Part shown: positions 33,688-44,200 of the stretch, piece after piece | Layout: each line of letters begins with the position of its first letter | Numbering within the stretch: position 1 is the stretch's first letter | NCBI GenBank assembly: GCA_036346205.1 | Contig: JARFJB010001595.1 | Span: 1,185,001 to 1,249,000 of the forward strand | Direction: 5' to 3' | Length of the DNA: 64,000 nt | Origin: Vesta saturnalis | Lineage: Eukaryota > Arthropoda > Insecta > Coleoptera > Lampyridae | The notes under the pieces: generated by a model | Told to the model about the DNA's origin: nothing | What the model saw: only the letters and a program-made list of their open reading frames with translations | Databases searched by the model: none | Position numbers and translations under genes: made by a program

Positions 33688-34771
33688 ATGAATTATTCGA
33701 TTCAAGAGCGTGTGTTTTCTGTGGAAGTCTACATTAGAACTGGTTCATTTGAAGAAGTTCGGCGTGCATTTCGACGGCAGTTTGGAAACAATAATAGGGG
33801 CGATGCACCAACACGCTTTACAATTGCGGCGTGGGTTCGTCATTGGCGTGAAAATGGCTCTGTGCAAAACATTAAAAAACCTGGACGTCGAAGAACGGTG
33901 CGTACGCCTGAAAATATTGAAGTGAGTGAGAGCTGCCTTTACAAGAAGTCCTAAGAGATCGGCTAATCGGCAATCACTTGCACTAGGAATGTCTAAGGGA
34001 AGTCTCCACAGAATTCTGCATAAAGATATAAAATTTCACCCCTATAAATATCAAATGGAGCATAACCTCAGTGATCTAGACAAAGGAGCGAGGGTGACAT
34101 TTTGTGAAGAATTTTTACATCAGCATCGTGGAGAAATTCATAATTTGCTAATGAGCGACGAAGCAAATTTTCATTTGGACGGTGTTGTTAACAAGCAAAA
34201 CTTTAGATACTGGGGAGTAGAAAATCCTCACGAACTGTTTACCAAAAACCTCCACAGTCCAAAAGTCGTTGTTTGGTGCGGTGTAGCATCATTTGGAATT
34301 ATCGGTCCTTATTTTTTTGAGGATGAAAATAACCGTTCTGTTACAGTTAATTCCGAACGCTACATAAACATGTTGCAAACGTTTCTTATCCCAGAACTAA
34401 TTAGACGAGGACTAAACGGCGCCATATTATTCCAGCAAGATGGAGCAACGGCTCACACAGCCAGAAACACTATGGGAATTTTGCGAGATTTTTTTGACGG
34501 CCGTATAATTTCCCGATTTGGAAATTTGAATTGGCCCCCGAGATCTCCCGATTTAACGGCCCCCGATTTTTTTCTCTGGGGATACCTAAAGCAAAAAGTT
34601 TTTGCAAGTCGTCCCGCAACAATTCCGGAGCTGAAGGAGCAGATTCGAAATGAAATTGCAGGAATAAATGGAGATTTGCTTCGCCGAGTGATGATAAATT
34701 TTAAACTTAGAATTCAAAAATACATTGAAGTCGAAGGAGGGCATTTGGAAGACATGATCTTTAAAACTTGA
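33688..34771 (+). pseudogene. Mariner-like transposase, one frameshift
   Basis: The first frame starts at ATG 33688 and carries an N-terminal helix-turn-helix region (VRRAFRRQFGN, then WVRHWRENGS and GRRRTVRTPENIE), of the DUF4817 type often seen in arthropod elements. The second frame (33926-34771) has the catalytic core: SDEANFHLDG, FQQDGATAHTAR and SPDLTAPDFFLWGYLK. The last two Asp (QQD and APD) are 41 residues apart, so the triad is DD41D, as in rosa-type elements. The frames are offset by +1 at GTGAGTGAGAG (about 33922-33932), where a 4-base GTGA duplication would explain the break. Otherwise it looks undamaged. The stop codon lies inside the right TIR. Confidence 0.9.
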
Positions 34772-34900
34772 ATTGTTATTTACTTTAGTCATAAATCCTA
34801 AAGAATAAGCTACATATTAGTCCATTAAAAAGTTAATTTACTTTGATTAGACAGTTTTAATTCGACTTTTAAATTGTATAGTCTAAAATGGGGAACCCTC
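34755..34900 (-). repeat. Right TIR of the mariner
   Basis: It matches 33442-33587 in inverted orientation. The last codons of the transposase and its stop overlap this repeat. Confidence 0.95.
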
Positions 34901-35328
34901 TATTTGCCAGGTTGATTGCAAAAATTTTCATGTTAGTTTCATTAACGCAGTACACTAATGACGGATCAGCTGTTAATTAAAATTTCATTAAGTATAACTA
35001 AGAGATGAGTTTTGAGAACTTACATATTTACGAATGTCCAATACGATTCAGAAGTATTATAAAAATTAAATTAAATTTAAAAGATATCGTTCATGTTAGG
35101 AATATTAAACCTTCAAGGATTATTCTCGTTTGACTGTTTTGCAGCACTTTATCACTATTATATCGGAGTAACAATTATTAAGCCGATGACATTGCTTTCT
35201 TTTGATTAGGAATTTTAAAGATTAATTATCGATCATTGAATGAAGAACTATTTATTCATTAATAAGTAGAAATTTAACTTTATGTGTATACGAGGGATAC
35301 GTAGAAAATATAACTGTTGGTTACGTGA

Positions 35329-35739
35329 ATGCCTTTGAATTTGAGTGATAAATTTTGTTTTGAAAATTTTGGTATACGAGGTGTATTCAAAAAGTTTCTA
35401 ATAACCTGGGTAGTACTAAATATATTTGAGTTTGAGTTGAATTGTTTGGGACGAGTGTTTGTTTTAGAACCCTCGTGTGAGAGTTTACTGAGTAAGCACA
35501 ATCCTACTTTCCACAATGAAGTAGGGTTAATTAACACCCAGCTTAAGACAATTATTTTAGCAAAGTTTCGATTGTGGTGGCGCCTAGAGACATATTTTCT
35601 CGAACTGAGCTGTTTGAGTATAGGTGTAAGGTGTTTGAGCGTATTAATCATTCATTTTACTTATTATTTCGACCACGCCCATCTCCCTGTTAGCTGGCTT
35701 GGCAACCCGCTTACATTAGTAAGCATACGCGACGCCTAG
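35329..35739 (+). CDS. Hypothetical 136-residue frame in unknown element copy 2
   Basis: Same length and frame as 24452-24862, with scattered replacements and no stop. It supports either recent common origin of the copies or a kept reading frame. No domain is recognised. Confidence 0.25.
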   Translation: MPLNLSDKFCFENFGIRGVFKKFLITWVVLNIFEFELNCLGRVFVLEPSCESLLSKHNPTFHNEVGLINTQLKTIILAKFRLWWRLETYFLELSCLSIGVRCLSVLIIHFTYYFDHAHLPVSWLGNPLTLVSIRDA

Positions 35740-35756
35740 TGCGGTTTGGATGTGTA

Positions 35757-35757
<1 letters not shown>

Positions 35758-35802
<45 letters not shown>
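35758..35802. repeat. (TA)n microsatellite, right of unknown element copy 2
   Basis: About 44 bases of TA; LINE F coding sequence resumes directly after it. Confidence 0.9.
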
Positions 35803-35804
<2 letters not shown>

Positions 35805-37300
35805 AAAAATAAGAAAAGTTAATCACTTAAAAGCACACTTACGTGATAATAAAGTAATTAATAAACGCCAATACGGATTTCAAGCAGGTAAAGGTACGGA
35901 ACAACTTTTAACTCGTGTAACAAGCTATATAAATAACCAAATGAATCACAATAATTATACAATTGCAATATTTACGATTTATCAAAAGAGTTTGATACAG
36001 TGAACCACGGCATATTAATCAAAAGTATGCAAAAAATAGGAATCCAACGCAAAGAATTGTAGTGGTCTATAAGCTACTTGAAGGATAGGAAATATGTACT
36101 AAAACTGGACAGTGAAATTAGTGACGAAAAAAGCGTTAAGCACGGAGTACCTCAAGGGAGTAACCTGGGTCCTATTCTGTTTTTAATATACATGAATGAT
36201 ATATTCGAACACGTAAAATTGTCGGAACTGTATATGTATTCAGATTATGCTATTTTAATGTACTCGTGTCAGGATATAAACACCTGTTGAAAAGTAACCC
36301 AAGCAGAATTAGATAAGATCTGTAAATGGTTGCACAGTCAAAAGCTACATACTAATCCGGAAAAAACTAAAACTATATTATTCAGAACGTCACGCATGGT
36401 GATAACTGAAGAAGTGAAAATTGTTACGCATAACTGCGAATGTTTAGTTAGAAGGAGCGTAAATGTGATTGTTACAATTGTTACTGAAATTAATTACGTG
36501 GGACTTATTATTGATTCACGACTTATTTACAACAAACATATAGAAAACATCCATAAAAGAATCAAAACAATAACAGGTTGTTTCTACTTATTAAATAAAC
36601 CGGCAAATTCGAAAACAACGGAAATTGTATACAAGGCTTTAGTTGAATCCAATATAAGATAAGCGGTAACTGTGTGGGGTTGTGCTGTTCCTACACACTT
36701 GAAGAAGCTTGAAGTTCTACAGCTAAAAAGACTAAGATTAATCCAAGGTAATAGCAAACTAAGTAAACAAACATTACTGGACAAGACCAAAACGGATTCC
36801 ATAAATACCTGACTATACTAACCTACTATGACAAAAATGAATACAAAATCACACTAGACCACAATTACTTAACGAGAAGAACTACTTATGCGGTGCCTTT
36901 TTATTTTAACAAATATGGAAAGCGTACGATGGAATGTGCATTACCGCTATTATATAATTTATTACCTACAGATATAATGGAGTTAGAACGTATCAGCGTG
37001 TTTAAAACAAAATTACGTAAATGAATAACAGATAATGGGTAATGAAAGAATACTGGCATATAAATTAAAACTGAAACAATGAATAAACAAATCGGAATAC
37101 GAAATAGGAAAAAAAATATTGGAATCAATATGGCAAAGAAAAAACGAAAACAATGGACAACAAAAATTGAATTCCAATGTAGAGAAGAAAAATGAAAGCA
37201 TGGTGTATGAAGGTACAGACAACGATATATGGAATAAAAAAAGGGTAGTAACTCGTAGATTCTTAACTTGGCTGGACCCCCAGTATGTATGTATATTGAT
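35803..37300 (+). pseudogene. LINE F ORF2, reverse transcriptase core and C-terminal part
   Basis: The frame begins KVNHLKAHLRDNKVINKRQY and GFQAGKGTEQ, continues with a broken motif A (near 35985), and then HGVPQGSNLGPILFLIYMND (36139-36200). The catalytic YADD box is changed to YSDY (about 36236-36247). WLHSQKLHTNPEKTK and VGLIIDSRLIYNKHI follow. The rest to about 37280 is broken frame. No RNase H is seen. An (ATT)n/T-rich tail is at 37318-37341. Motif wording is shared with the fragment at 9063-9510. Confidence 0.8.
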
Positions 37301-37385
37301 AAATAAACAGATTCAACATTATTATTATTTTTTTTTTGTAGGCTTTAACAACTAGGTTATTCGCCCTGTGACTATTTGGATATAT

Positions 37386-38966
37386 TTATGTTTGCCTCTG
37401 TATTTCAGGTAATAGATTTGTATCTTTTAAAAATCTTAATATTTTATTTATATTTTCCATTCTTATCTGAAAATCGCTTTCTACCCCATTATTTAAGTTT
37501 AATCGTTCTCTTATCTCATTATATTTGTTACATTCTTCAAAGATGTGTTGTATGGTTAGTATTTTGTTACTTCTTTCACATGTCGGTCTCTGTGTGTTGT
37601 TTAGTATGTAAGAATGTGTGAGTTTTGTATGCCCTATTCGTACTCTGGCCAAAACTACACTACATCTTCTGGAAATTTGCGGAAGTGGTTCTCTAGTGTG
37701 TGCAATTGGCATGTGTCTGTTTTGTTCCTCCCATTCTTCTTGCCACTTGTTCCAGATACTATTTTTTATTCTAATATCTTTTAGAATTGGCGATAGTTCT
37801 AAGTTTAGAGCTGTTAGGGCTTCCTTTAACCGTGTATTAATCAGTTGATTAAATCTTCTCATTTGGTTCGTTGGGCATGGCTTAAATATTGTTGCATAGA
37901 TGAAATGACTTCGGTTCTGTGAAATATGCTTTCCGTATTTTATTGTCAGCCACAACCTTCTATATTTTAATGGAATGATACCTGATTCAATTTGAATGCT
38001 ACTTGTGGGGCTTGTCGGGAGTGCCCCTATTGGGTATCGTATACATACGTTTTGTATGACATCAAGTTGTCTTAGGTTGGACATTGCTGTCGAGCTATAG
38101 GCGATTGAGCCATAGTCGAAAAAAGTTAAAATTATGGCTTTGTTCAAACGTAAAAGTAGCTTCCAAGACAGTGATTGGTCGAATATTAGTCCTAGGAACT
38201 TGTAATGTGTTACCAGTTTTATTCGCCGGTTTTTTTAAATATAAGTTTGGCGGATAATGCGGATGTCTTAACTTACAAAAGTATAAGCAATCTGTTTTTG
38301 TAGGTGACATTTTGAAGCCTACGTTTTCTGCTTCTAGATCTACCGAGTTTATTTCTTTTTGTAATGTTACGTTATTCGTCAAACCACCTTCCGAATGAGC
38401 ATATATAACTAAGTCGTCTACATAAATACATCGTCTGATTGATGGGTCTAGTGCCCTTGTTAGGTCGTTGACTGATATTAAAAGCAATGTAACGCTAAGT
38501 GGAGATCCCTGGGGCATACCTGTTTCTAACTCGTATTTTTCGGATAGACAGTTTCCGATCCTAACACGGAAATACCGCTCTGTGAAGAAGGATTCAATAA
38601 ACTTAACCATGTTTCCCCGTATACGGAATGTGTGAATTTTCTGTATAACTCCATACCGCCATACTAGATCATATGCGTGTTGTAAATTGAAAAACACTGC
38701 TCTTCCGTGATATCCTGTGCTAAAGGTATTTTGAATGGCCGTGGCCAAATACAACATGTTATCCCTTGTCGAATGTCCCTTATGAAAACCAGATTGGTAT
38801 TTATTTATAAGATTGTGTTTCTCCAATTACTGCATTAGTCTTTTGTTGATCATCCTTTCTAGGATTTTCCCAAGGCAACTGGTTAGCGCTATAGGATGGT
38901 AGCTACCTGCCTGAAGAGGGTCTTTTCCTACTTTCAGTAATGACACTATAATAGACGTTTTCCAAC
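37386..38966 (-). pseudogene. LINE E pol: reverse transcriptase, RNase H deleted
   Basis: The frame 38095-38826 has QSGFHKGHSTRDN, VFFNLQHAYDLVWR (the catalytic Asp of motif A reads Asn), GMPQGSPLSVTLLLI and IYVDDLVIY. The frame 37386-38147 has the thumb region (DYGSIAYSSTAMSNLRQLD) and then passes directly from LSPILKDIRI to NSIWNKWQEEW, the part after RNase H. The whole RNase H domain is missing without a frame break near 37770. The C-terminal zinc tail is kept in altered form (CERSNKILTIQHIFEEC). The frame before PLE-2 (38827-38966) has NYPTCWKTS. Confidence 0.8.
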
Positions 38967-38977
38967 ATGTAGGATAA
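38967..38977. repeat. Target site duplication of PLE-2, left copy
   Basis: ATGTAGGATAA is repeated exactly at 40714-40724. It restores the LINE E reading TYPT/YPTCWK across the insertion. Confidence 0.85.
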
Positions 38978-39061
38978 TTCTGTATTATAAGTGTTTTGTA
39001 ACTGTGGTTTCCTATTAGTGGAGTTGATCGGCCTATTTCCACAGTTTATGCTTTTTGAGAG

Positions 39062-39098
39062 CGACGTTTCGGAAGCGGACTCTGCTTCCGTCATCACG
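39062..39098 (-). ncRNA. Hammerhead-like motif, left arm of PLE-2
   Basis: On the reverse strand the order is TGATGA, stem CGGAAGC...GCTTCCG, then AAACGTC. The first core base is G instead of C. Three bases either side (AGC and GCT) could form stem I. The matching motif in the other arm differs at a different core base. Confidence 0.45.
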
Positions 39099-39183
39099 CT
39101 TAGTCCTGAGAAGGACTGTTTTCGAACTTGAGTCGAATTCATATGTTATATATAATTTTTTCCCAAGCACTTGACTATTCTTA

Positions 39184-39247
39184 GATTCTAACCTGGTACC
39201 TTTCATTTACTAGTCTGACACCTGTGCCACTGCGCCACGGAGTAATC
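39184..39247 (-). promoter_or_regulatory. tRNA-like pol III promoter, left arm of PLE-2
   Basis: On the reverse strand an A-box-like TGGCGCAGTGG is followed by a decayed B-box, GGTTAGAATC. The right arm has the intact form. Confidence 0.5.
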
Positions 39248-39279
39248 CAATATATATATTTTAGTATTGCGCTTAAGCT

Positions 39280-40098
39280 CTACGGCATTAATGTAATCCA
39301 TATGGGTTTCATTTCTACACTAGCTTGGCTTATTGGATTTTCTGCTAGTGCGATGTGTGTGGCTTCTTTGAGTTTTCGACGAGTTGTGTTCTCGTCCTTT
39401 GCCACTATCTGTATGTTATCCCATTGGATGTGGTGGTCTTCGTTCCAGACATGTTCGGCTGTTTCTGATGGTTTCCACGAAGTGCTGCGTATTCTTGACC
39501 ATAGACTCGGTTTTTCCCGACAAGGGTGAATGATACCTAGCAGATAGTGTGCTAATGGGTGGCAAGGTGAATTTCTCGAGCTCACAATTGGTCTCAGATT
39601 ATGAATTATGAATCTTTGGTAGGCCGTACAGATGCGGAGGTTTGCTGTAGTGTGGGGTATGTCTAGTTCTCTGGTAGTCGGAGAACTCCCCCTTATGTTT
39701 CGCCAGCGTCAGGTATATCCGTCTTTCGATTGATGGTGTGGGGTCTTTTGGTATTTCTTTGTACTCGCCCCCGTCTGGTAGTTCTTGGATTTTACTGCTG
39801 TAAGTGTCCATATCCATTACCACAGTCGCGATTCCTTTGTCTGCCGGGAGAATTTTGATCGATGGGTCATTCTTAAGGGAAATGACCGCTCTCCTTTCTA
39901 GGTTAGAGAGGTTAGGTTTAATTCGCCTAGAGAATCTAGGACTGATCTAACCTTACTTCTGTATTCTTCGACTTCTTCAGGATCTAATTTCATAGCTGTT
40001 TCTTCGACTGCGGTTATTAAATCTACTTTCGGAATATACCTCGGTGTTATCGCATAGTTCAAGCCTTTGTCCAGAACCTGCATTTCGTTTTCGTTCAA
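39280..40098 (-). pseudogene. PLE-2 pol remnant
   Basis: The frame 39898-40098 has LDKGLNYAITPRYIPKVDL, the N-terminal PLE region. The frame 39599-39823 has MDVDTYSSKI-like sequence (read as MVMDMDTYSSKIQEL), YKEIPKDPTPS and LYGLPKIHN. The frame 39280-39585 is the end of the GIY-YIG region, with AEHVWNEDHHIQWD and ENTTRRKLKEATHI. The core with YVDD and GIY-YIG motifs is deleted between about 39590 and 39600. It cannot encode an active polymerase. Confidence 0.8.
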
Positions 40099-40233
40099 CT
40101 GTCATTTGGAGATGTTTATGACAGTGTTTTTTCGATTGCTGTTGGTTGGTTCTTTCTTTTCCTTCATTAGCTTTTCGAGTTTCTTCTGCTGAATTTCCTT
40201 GTGCATTGCCTTGGTCTTCGAATATTTACTTCT

Positions 40234-40441
40234 GGTATGATCGCCGAACATGTCTGGAACGAAGGCCACCACATCCAATGGGATAACATACAGATAGTGG
40301 CAAAGGACGAGAACACAACTCGTCGAAAACTCAAAGAAGCCACATACATCGCACTAGCAGAAAATCCAATAAGCCAAGCTAGTGTAGAAATGAAACCCAT
40401 ATGGATTCCAATAATGCGCGAAGAGGTTAAGCATAATACAG

Positions 40442-40446
<5 letters not shown>
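40234..40446 (+). pseudogene. Inverted second copy of the PLE-2 pol C-terminus
   Basis: The forward strand reads AEHVWNEGHHIQWDNIQI and LKEATYIALAENPIS, the same end as on the reverse strand at 39280-39470. It is part of the inverted right end of PLE-2, followed by a (TA)n tract at 40447-40490. Confidence 0.8.
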
Positions 40447-40492
<46 letters not shown>

Positions 40493-40501
40493 ATTACTCT
40501 G

Positions 40502-40555
40502 TGGCTCAGTGGCAAATGTGTCAGACTAGTAAGTGAAAGGTATCAGGTTCGAATC
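40502..40555 (+). promoter_or_regulatory. tRNA-like pol III promoter, right arm of PLE-2
   Basis: An A-box TGGCTCAGTGG at 40502-40512 and a B-box GGTTCGAATC at 40546-40555 both fit the pol III consensus and have tRNA-like spacing. The flanking bases do not form a full acceptor stem, so a tRNA-derived promoter is likelier than a tRNA gene. Confidence 0.6.
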
Positions 40556-40631
40556 TAAGTGCTTGGGAAAAAATTATATATAACATATGAATTCGACTCA
40601 AGTACGAAAACAGTCCTTCTCAGGACTAAGC

Positions 40632-40666
40632 CTGTTGACGGAAGCAGAGTCCGCTTCCGAAACGTC
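40632..40666 (+). ncRNA. Hammerhead-like motif, right arm of PLE-2
   Basis: CTGTTGA, stem CGGAAGC...GCTTCCG, then AAACGTC. The core A of CUGANGA is T here. Stem III would be the minimal ACGT. Confidence 0.4.
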
Positions 40667-40713
40667 GCGCGCAAAAAGCATAAACTGTGGAAATAGGCCG
40701 ATCAACTCCACTA

Positions 40714-40724
40714 ATGTAGGATAA
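40714..40724. repeat. Target site duplication of PLE-2, right copy
   Basis: Exact repeat of 38967-38977. Confidence 0.85.
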
Positions 40725-41198
40725 GTGCCTTCTGTCCATAACTCGTTGAATATATGCAGTGTATTTTCTAACACCGTGCTTGGTAGGTTTTTTACCATGC
40801 TGTATGCAATCGTGTCCATTCCTGGTGAGGAGCCTTTTACTGAACTTAGCGCAGAGGTAAATTCTTCTCTTCTAAATAGAACATTATAATCGCTGGTTTG
40901 TTCTTCAGAGAGGTCGAATGGAATTTCGCTGAATTTTTTATTTTGTTTAAAGGATTCCTCGTAATTCTCTGAAGAACTAGTATTTTTGTAGTGATCGGCA
41001 AATTTTGGTTAGTTAGTTGGTTCGGTTATTACAGCACCCTAGTTTTATAAAATTTCTTAGTTTGGCCTATCCAGAAATTACTTTAATTTTGCTCCAGACC
41101 TCGGTTAGTGGTGTATTTGAAGTAATATCCGACACATACGTTGCCTACGATTTTCTCTTAGCGGCTAAAAGGGAACTGTTAATGTTCCTACCATTCTT
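40725..41198 (-). pseudogene. LINE E pol, part before the reverse transcriptase
   Basis: On the reverse strand the sequence gives a linker (SDITSNTPLTEVW) and MVKNLPSTVLENTLHIFNEL, the finger region before the reverse transcriptase, ending at TEGTYPT where PLE-2 enters. Frameshifts occur near 40980-41040. Confidence 0.75.
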
Positions 41199-41258
<60 letters not shown>

Positions 41259-44200
41259 TTGATAGTAGTAATAAGGGCATCGCTTGCTGGGATCATTAGC
41301 CCATTGTTCTTCATCTCTTATTTATGTTACATTAGCTGTATTATCTGCTTCATATCTCGTCAAATATTTGAATCTCTTGTAGGAATTTAATTGTTCTACT
41401 CGTCATATCATCTGTCAGTGTTAGAGCCTCTTTTAGGTTTTTTGGTATTTTGTTCGTTGTGCGTTGGTTTGTGTAATTTGGACACTCAATCAGTATGTGA
41501 CTGACTGTAAGGTCGGTTTTACAATTTTGACATACTGGTTTTTCCGTTCTTGATATTCTTGGGGATAGCATGTATGAGGAAGTAATGCTACAATGGCCGA
41601 TATGCAGGCGAGTTATAGCTACTTGCTGGCACAGTTTGAGTGATGCGGTATATACAGTTTTTTCTATAGATGTTTTTATACATCTTAATTTACTGTCAGA
41701 TTTATTCCATTCTTCTGTTATCCATTTGTAGTGTTGTTTTAAGTCCTGAATCCGAACGGGTACCTCGTCAGTAGTTTTATTTTTTGCAGCTTGCGAGCTG
41801 CTTTGTCTGCTTGTTCGTTACCGGGTATACCTATGTGGCTTGGAATCCACGTAAGGTGCGTATCATATCCGTGTTGCATGAGGCTGTTAAGTTGTGAGAC
41901 TATTATATTAGTAAGATCATCTTTTTCTGATTTATTCTGAATTGCCTGTATGCTGCTTTTTAAATCTGTGCAGATTCCAAATTTTTTGCTTCGCGACGAT
42001 ATACATATGTGCAGGGCTTGCATGATACCAATCATTTCTGATCTATAAACACTCGTCCACTTTGGCTATGTTAAACTGGATAATATCTCCTCGTTTACAA
42101 CTACAGAGCATCCGGTTTTTTCGCTTGTTTTCGATCCATCGGTATACAACAATTGATAGCTGTTGTATTCATTTACGAATTCCTTAAAGCCTTCTAATAA
42201 CATTATCGTTGGTGTTTTCTTTTGGTAGTGAGTTAGTGTTTCAATTACCAGCGACTTACTTTCCTGCCATGGAGGTACTTCCTGTATTCGTGCGTGGAAG
42301 GTGTTTGGAACCTTCAGTTTCAGTCTGTTTAGTTTTTCGTGGTATCTGGTTGTTGCTGGTCTAGTAATTGTAGGACGTTTGTTAAATATAGAATCTGTGG
42401 AGCACTTGAAAATAATGTCATATACAGGGTGATCTGGTTGAGTGTGTATTTGAGCCCCATAACACAATAGGAGGTAAGTCGTCCTAAGCGATAGAGGTTG
42501 AAATCCTGCCTCAAACCTTATTGAGTTGTGTGGACTGGTTCTGAACGCTCCAATTGCTAATCATATACTCTGGCATTGTATTGCTTCCAGTCGATCCAGC
42601 AAAGATTTACGTGCTGAGAAGTATACTATTGCGCCGTAGTCAATTTTTGACAATATCATCAATCTATACACCCTTAATAAAGTTTTCCACTCACTTCCCC
42701 AAGTTATACTGGATAAGACTTTAACGATGTTTAGCACTCATTTGCATTTTGCCAGCAAGTCGTTTATGTGATCTTTCCAGGATAGCCTCTCATCTAAAAC
42801 AACTCCCAAGAATTTTATTTTTCTATTTCGGGAAATGGTGTTTTCTAGTTTTAGAGGAGTTTCCATATTATATGAAAGTAGACGACAGAAATGGACGTGA
42901 ACCGTTTTAGACGTGGAGAACCTGAAACCAATTGATTTAGCAACTTTAGATATCTTATTAACTGCTTTTTGGAGTTTTTGGGTTAGGTCTCCATTTTTTG
43001 GTGTAGCGTAAAATAAGCAGAGGTCATCAACGTACAGTATCGCTTTTACGCCTGTTTCAGTTGTGAGTAACTTGATAACGGCTATCAAAAATAGTGTAAC
43101 ACTTATAGAGGAACCCTGTGGGATTCCATTGGATACTGAGCCTATGGACGATTCAACTTCTCCGATTCGTACGTGTATTTGTCGATTATGCAAAAAATTG
43201 CAGAAAAAGTGTGCTAGATTTCCTCTTATGCATAGTTTTTAAAATATTGTATCTCCATGTACAATCGTAGGCCTTTTCAATATCAAAAAAGACTGCTGAC
43301 GAATGGCGCCTATGGGCTAAAGCTGTCTGGACATGGTCTTCTGGTATGACAACATTGTCGAGTGCACTTCGACGTTTTCTAAATCCAAATTGATGGGGAC
43401 ACAACAAACGGTAGTGTTCTAAGAGCCACATTAGTCTGGTGTTAATCATTTTTTCATACAACTTCCCCAGGCAGCAAGTGAATGAAATTGGGCGATAACT
43501 CTCTAGTGTATCATTACGTTTGCTTATTTTCAAAATTAGAATTATCGTAGCCAGTTTCCATTCACTAGGATATGCTCCGGAGCGCCATATTAAATTATAT
43601 AACAGAAGCAGTGACTCTAAAGTTTGTTCTGGCATGTTTCTAATCATTTGGTACGTTACATCGTCGTGACCAGGGGATGAAGTTTTGAACAATGGCAACG
43701 CACTTTTAAGTTCTTTCATAAAAAATTCCGAGTTGTGGGGAAGATCTTCATTTGTTTGAAACGATAAGGGAGTTTCTAGCGAAGATTTACTCTTTTGGAA
43801 TTCTAGATTATAATTTTTGGCACTGCTAATTTCCTGGAAATATTCCATAAAAGCTTCTGCAATGTCCACTTTGTTAGATATTATTTTTTCCTTGTACTGT
43901 AGCTGTGCTGGTATCGAAAAAGTGCTATGTCCAGCAATTCTTTTTATTTTCTTCCATAGAGCTTCTGGAGGTGTTTAAGAGGACAATGAACTTACACATT
44001 CTTGCCAGTAACGAGCTTTTTGTTGAAGAATTAGGCGACGAACAATTGCTCGGTGTTGATTAAAGTTTATGCAATTTTCACAACTAGGTCTTCGTTTAAA
44101 GCTGTTAAACGCTTTCTTTTTCTCCTTAATAGTTCTACAGATTTCGTCATTCCACCACGGAATGATTATCGGTATGCTGACCTTTGCCGCTTTAAGAATT

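Larger units (their letters stand above)
33442..34900 (+). mobile_element. Tc1/mariner element with DD41D-type transposase
   Basis: The 1459-base element has TIRs of about 146 bases, starting C/G-T/A-GGGTTCCCCAT, and is flanked by TA on both sides (33440-33441 and 34901-34902). Copy 1 of the unknown element has the uninterrupted site GGTTATATTTGCC, which proves both borders and a TA duplication. The transposase fills the space between the TIRs. Confidence 0.95.
31611..35757 (+). mobile_element. Unknown 2.76-kb repeat element, copy 2, interrupted by a mariner
   Basis: This is the second copy of 22123-24882. It begins TTACGTTGACGCAC and ends GTGCGGTTTGGATGTGTAA. The match to copy 1 is collinear throughout, with small indels, once the mariner at 33442-34900 is taken out. 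It sits between two TA tracts inside the LINE F reverse transcriptase. No known protein domain was seen. The two copies define the ends of the element independently because their flanks differ. Confidence 0.8.
18967..37320 (+). mobile_element. LINE F: plus-strand non-LTR retrotransposon broken by nested insertions
   Basis: Parts of one LINE appear in order on the forward strand: 5' region (18967), ORF1 (19115-20190), first half of the endonuclease (20326-20760), rest of the endonuclease and linker (30517-31535), then reverse transcriptase and 3' part (35803-37300), ending at an (ATT)n/T-rich tail at 37318-37341. The endonuclease gap is filled by the long-TIR transposon (20761-30516). The reverse transcriptase gap is filled by the unknown element carrying the mariner (31611-35757) and TA tracts. 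No RNase H is visible. ORF1 with a PHD-like finger and an ORF2 without RNase H fits the CR1/L2/Jockey range; I cannot choose among these. Confidence 0.8.
38978..40713 (-). mobile_element. PLE-2: Penelope-like element with inverted ends, internally deleted
   Basis: An 11-base perfect target duplication bounds the element. The ends are inverted repeats of about 470 bases (39015-39480 and 40234-40713). Each carries the end of the pol frame, a tRNA-like promoter and a hammerhead-like motif. The middle holds the N-terminal pol (40098-39600, reverse) joined to the C-terminal end, with nearly all the reverse transcriptase missing. The inversion at one end is a known habit of PLEs. Confidence 0.8.
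37342..41198 (-). mobile_element. LINE E: RNase H-group LINE interrupted by PLE-2
   Basis: On the reverse strand it runs from about 41198 through the linker and reverse transcriptase start (40725-41198), is broken by PLE-2 (38978-40713), and continues 38966-37386. It has lost the endonuclease or been separated from it by LINE D, whose (TAA)n tail abuts it at 41199. Confidence 0.8.
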
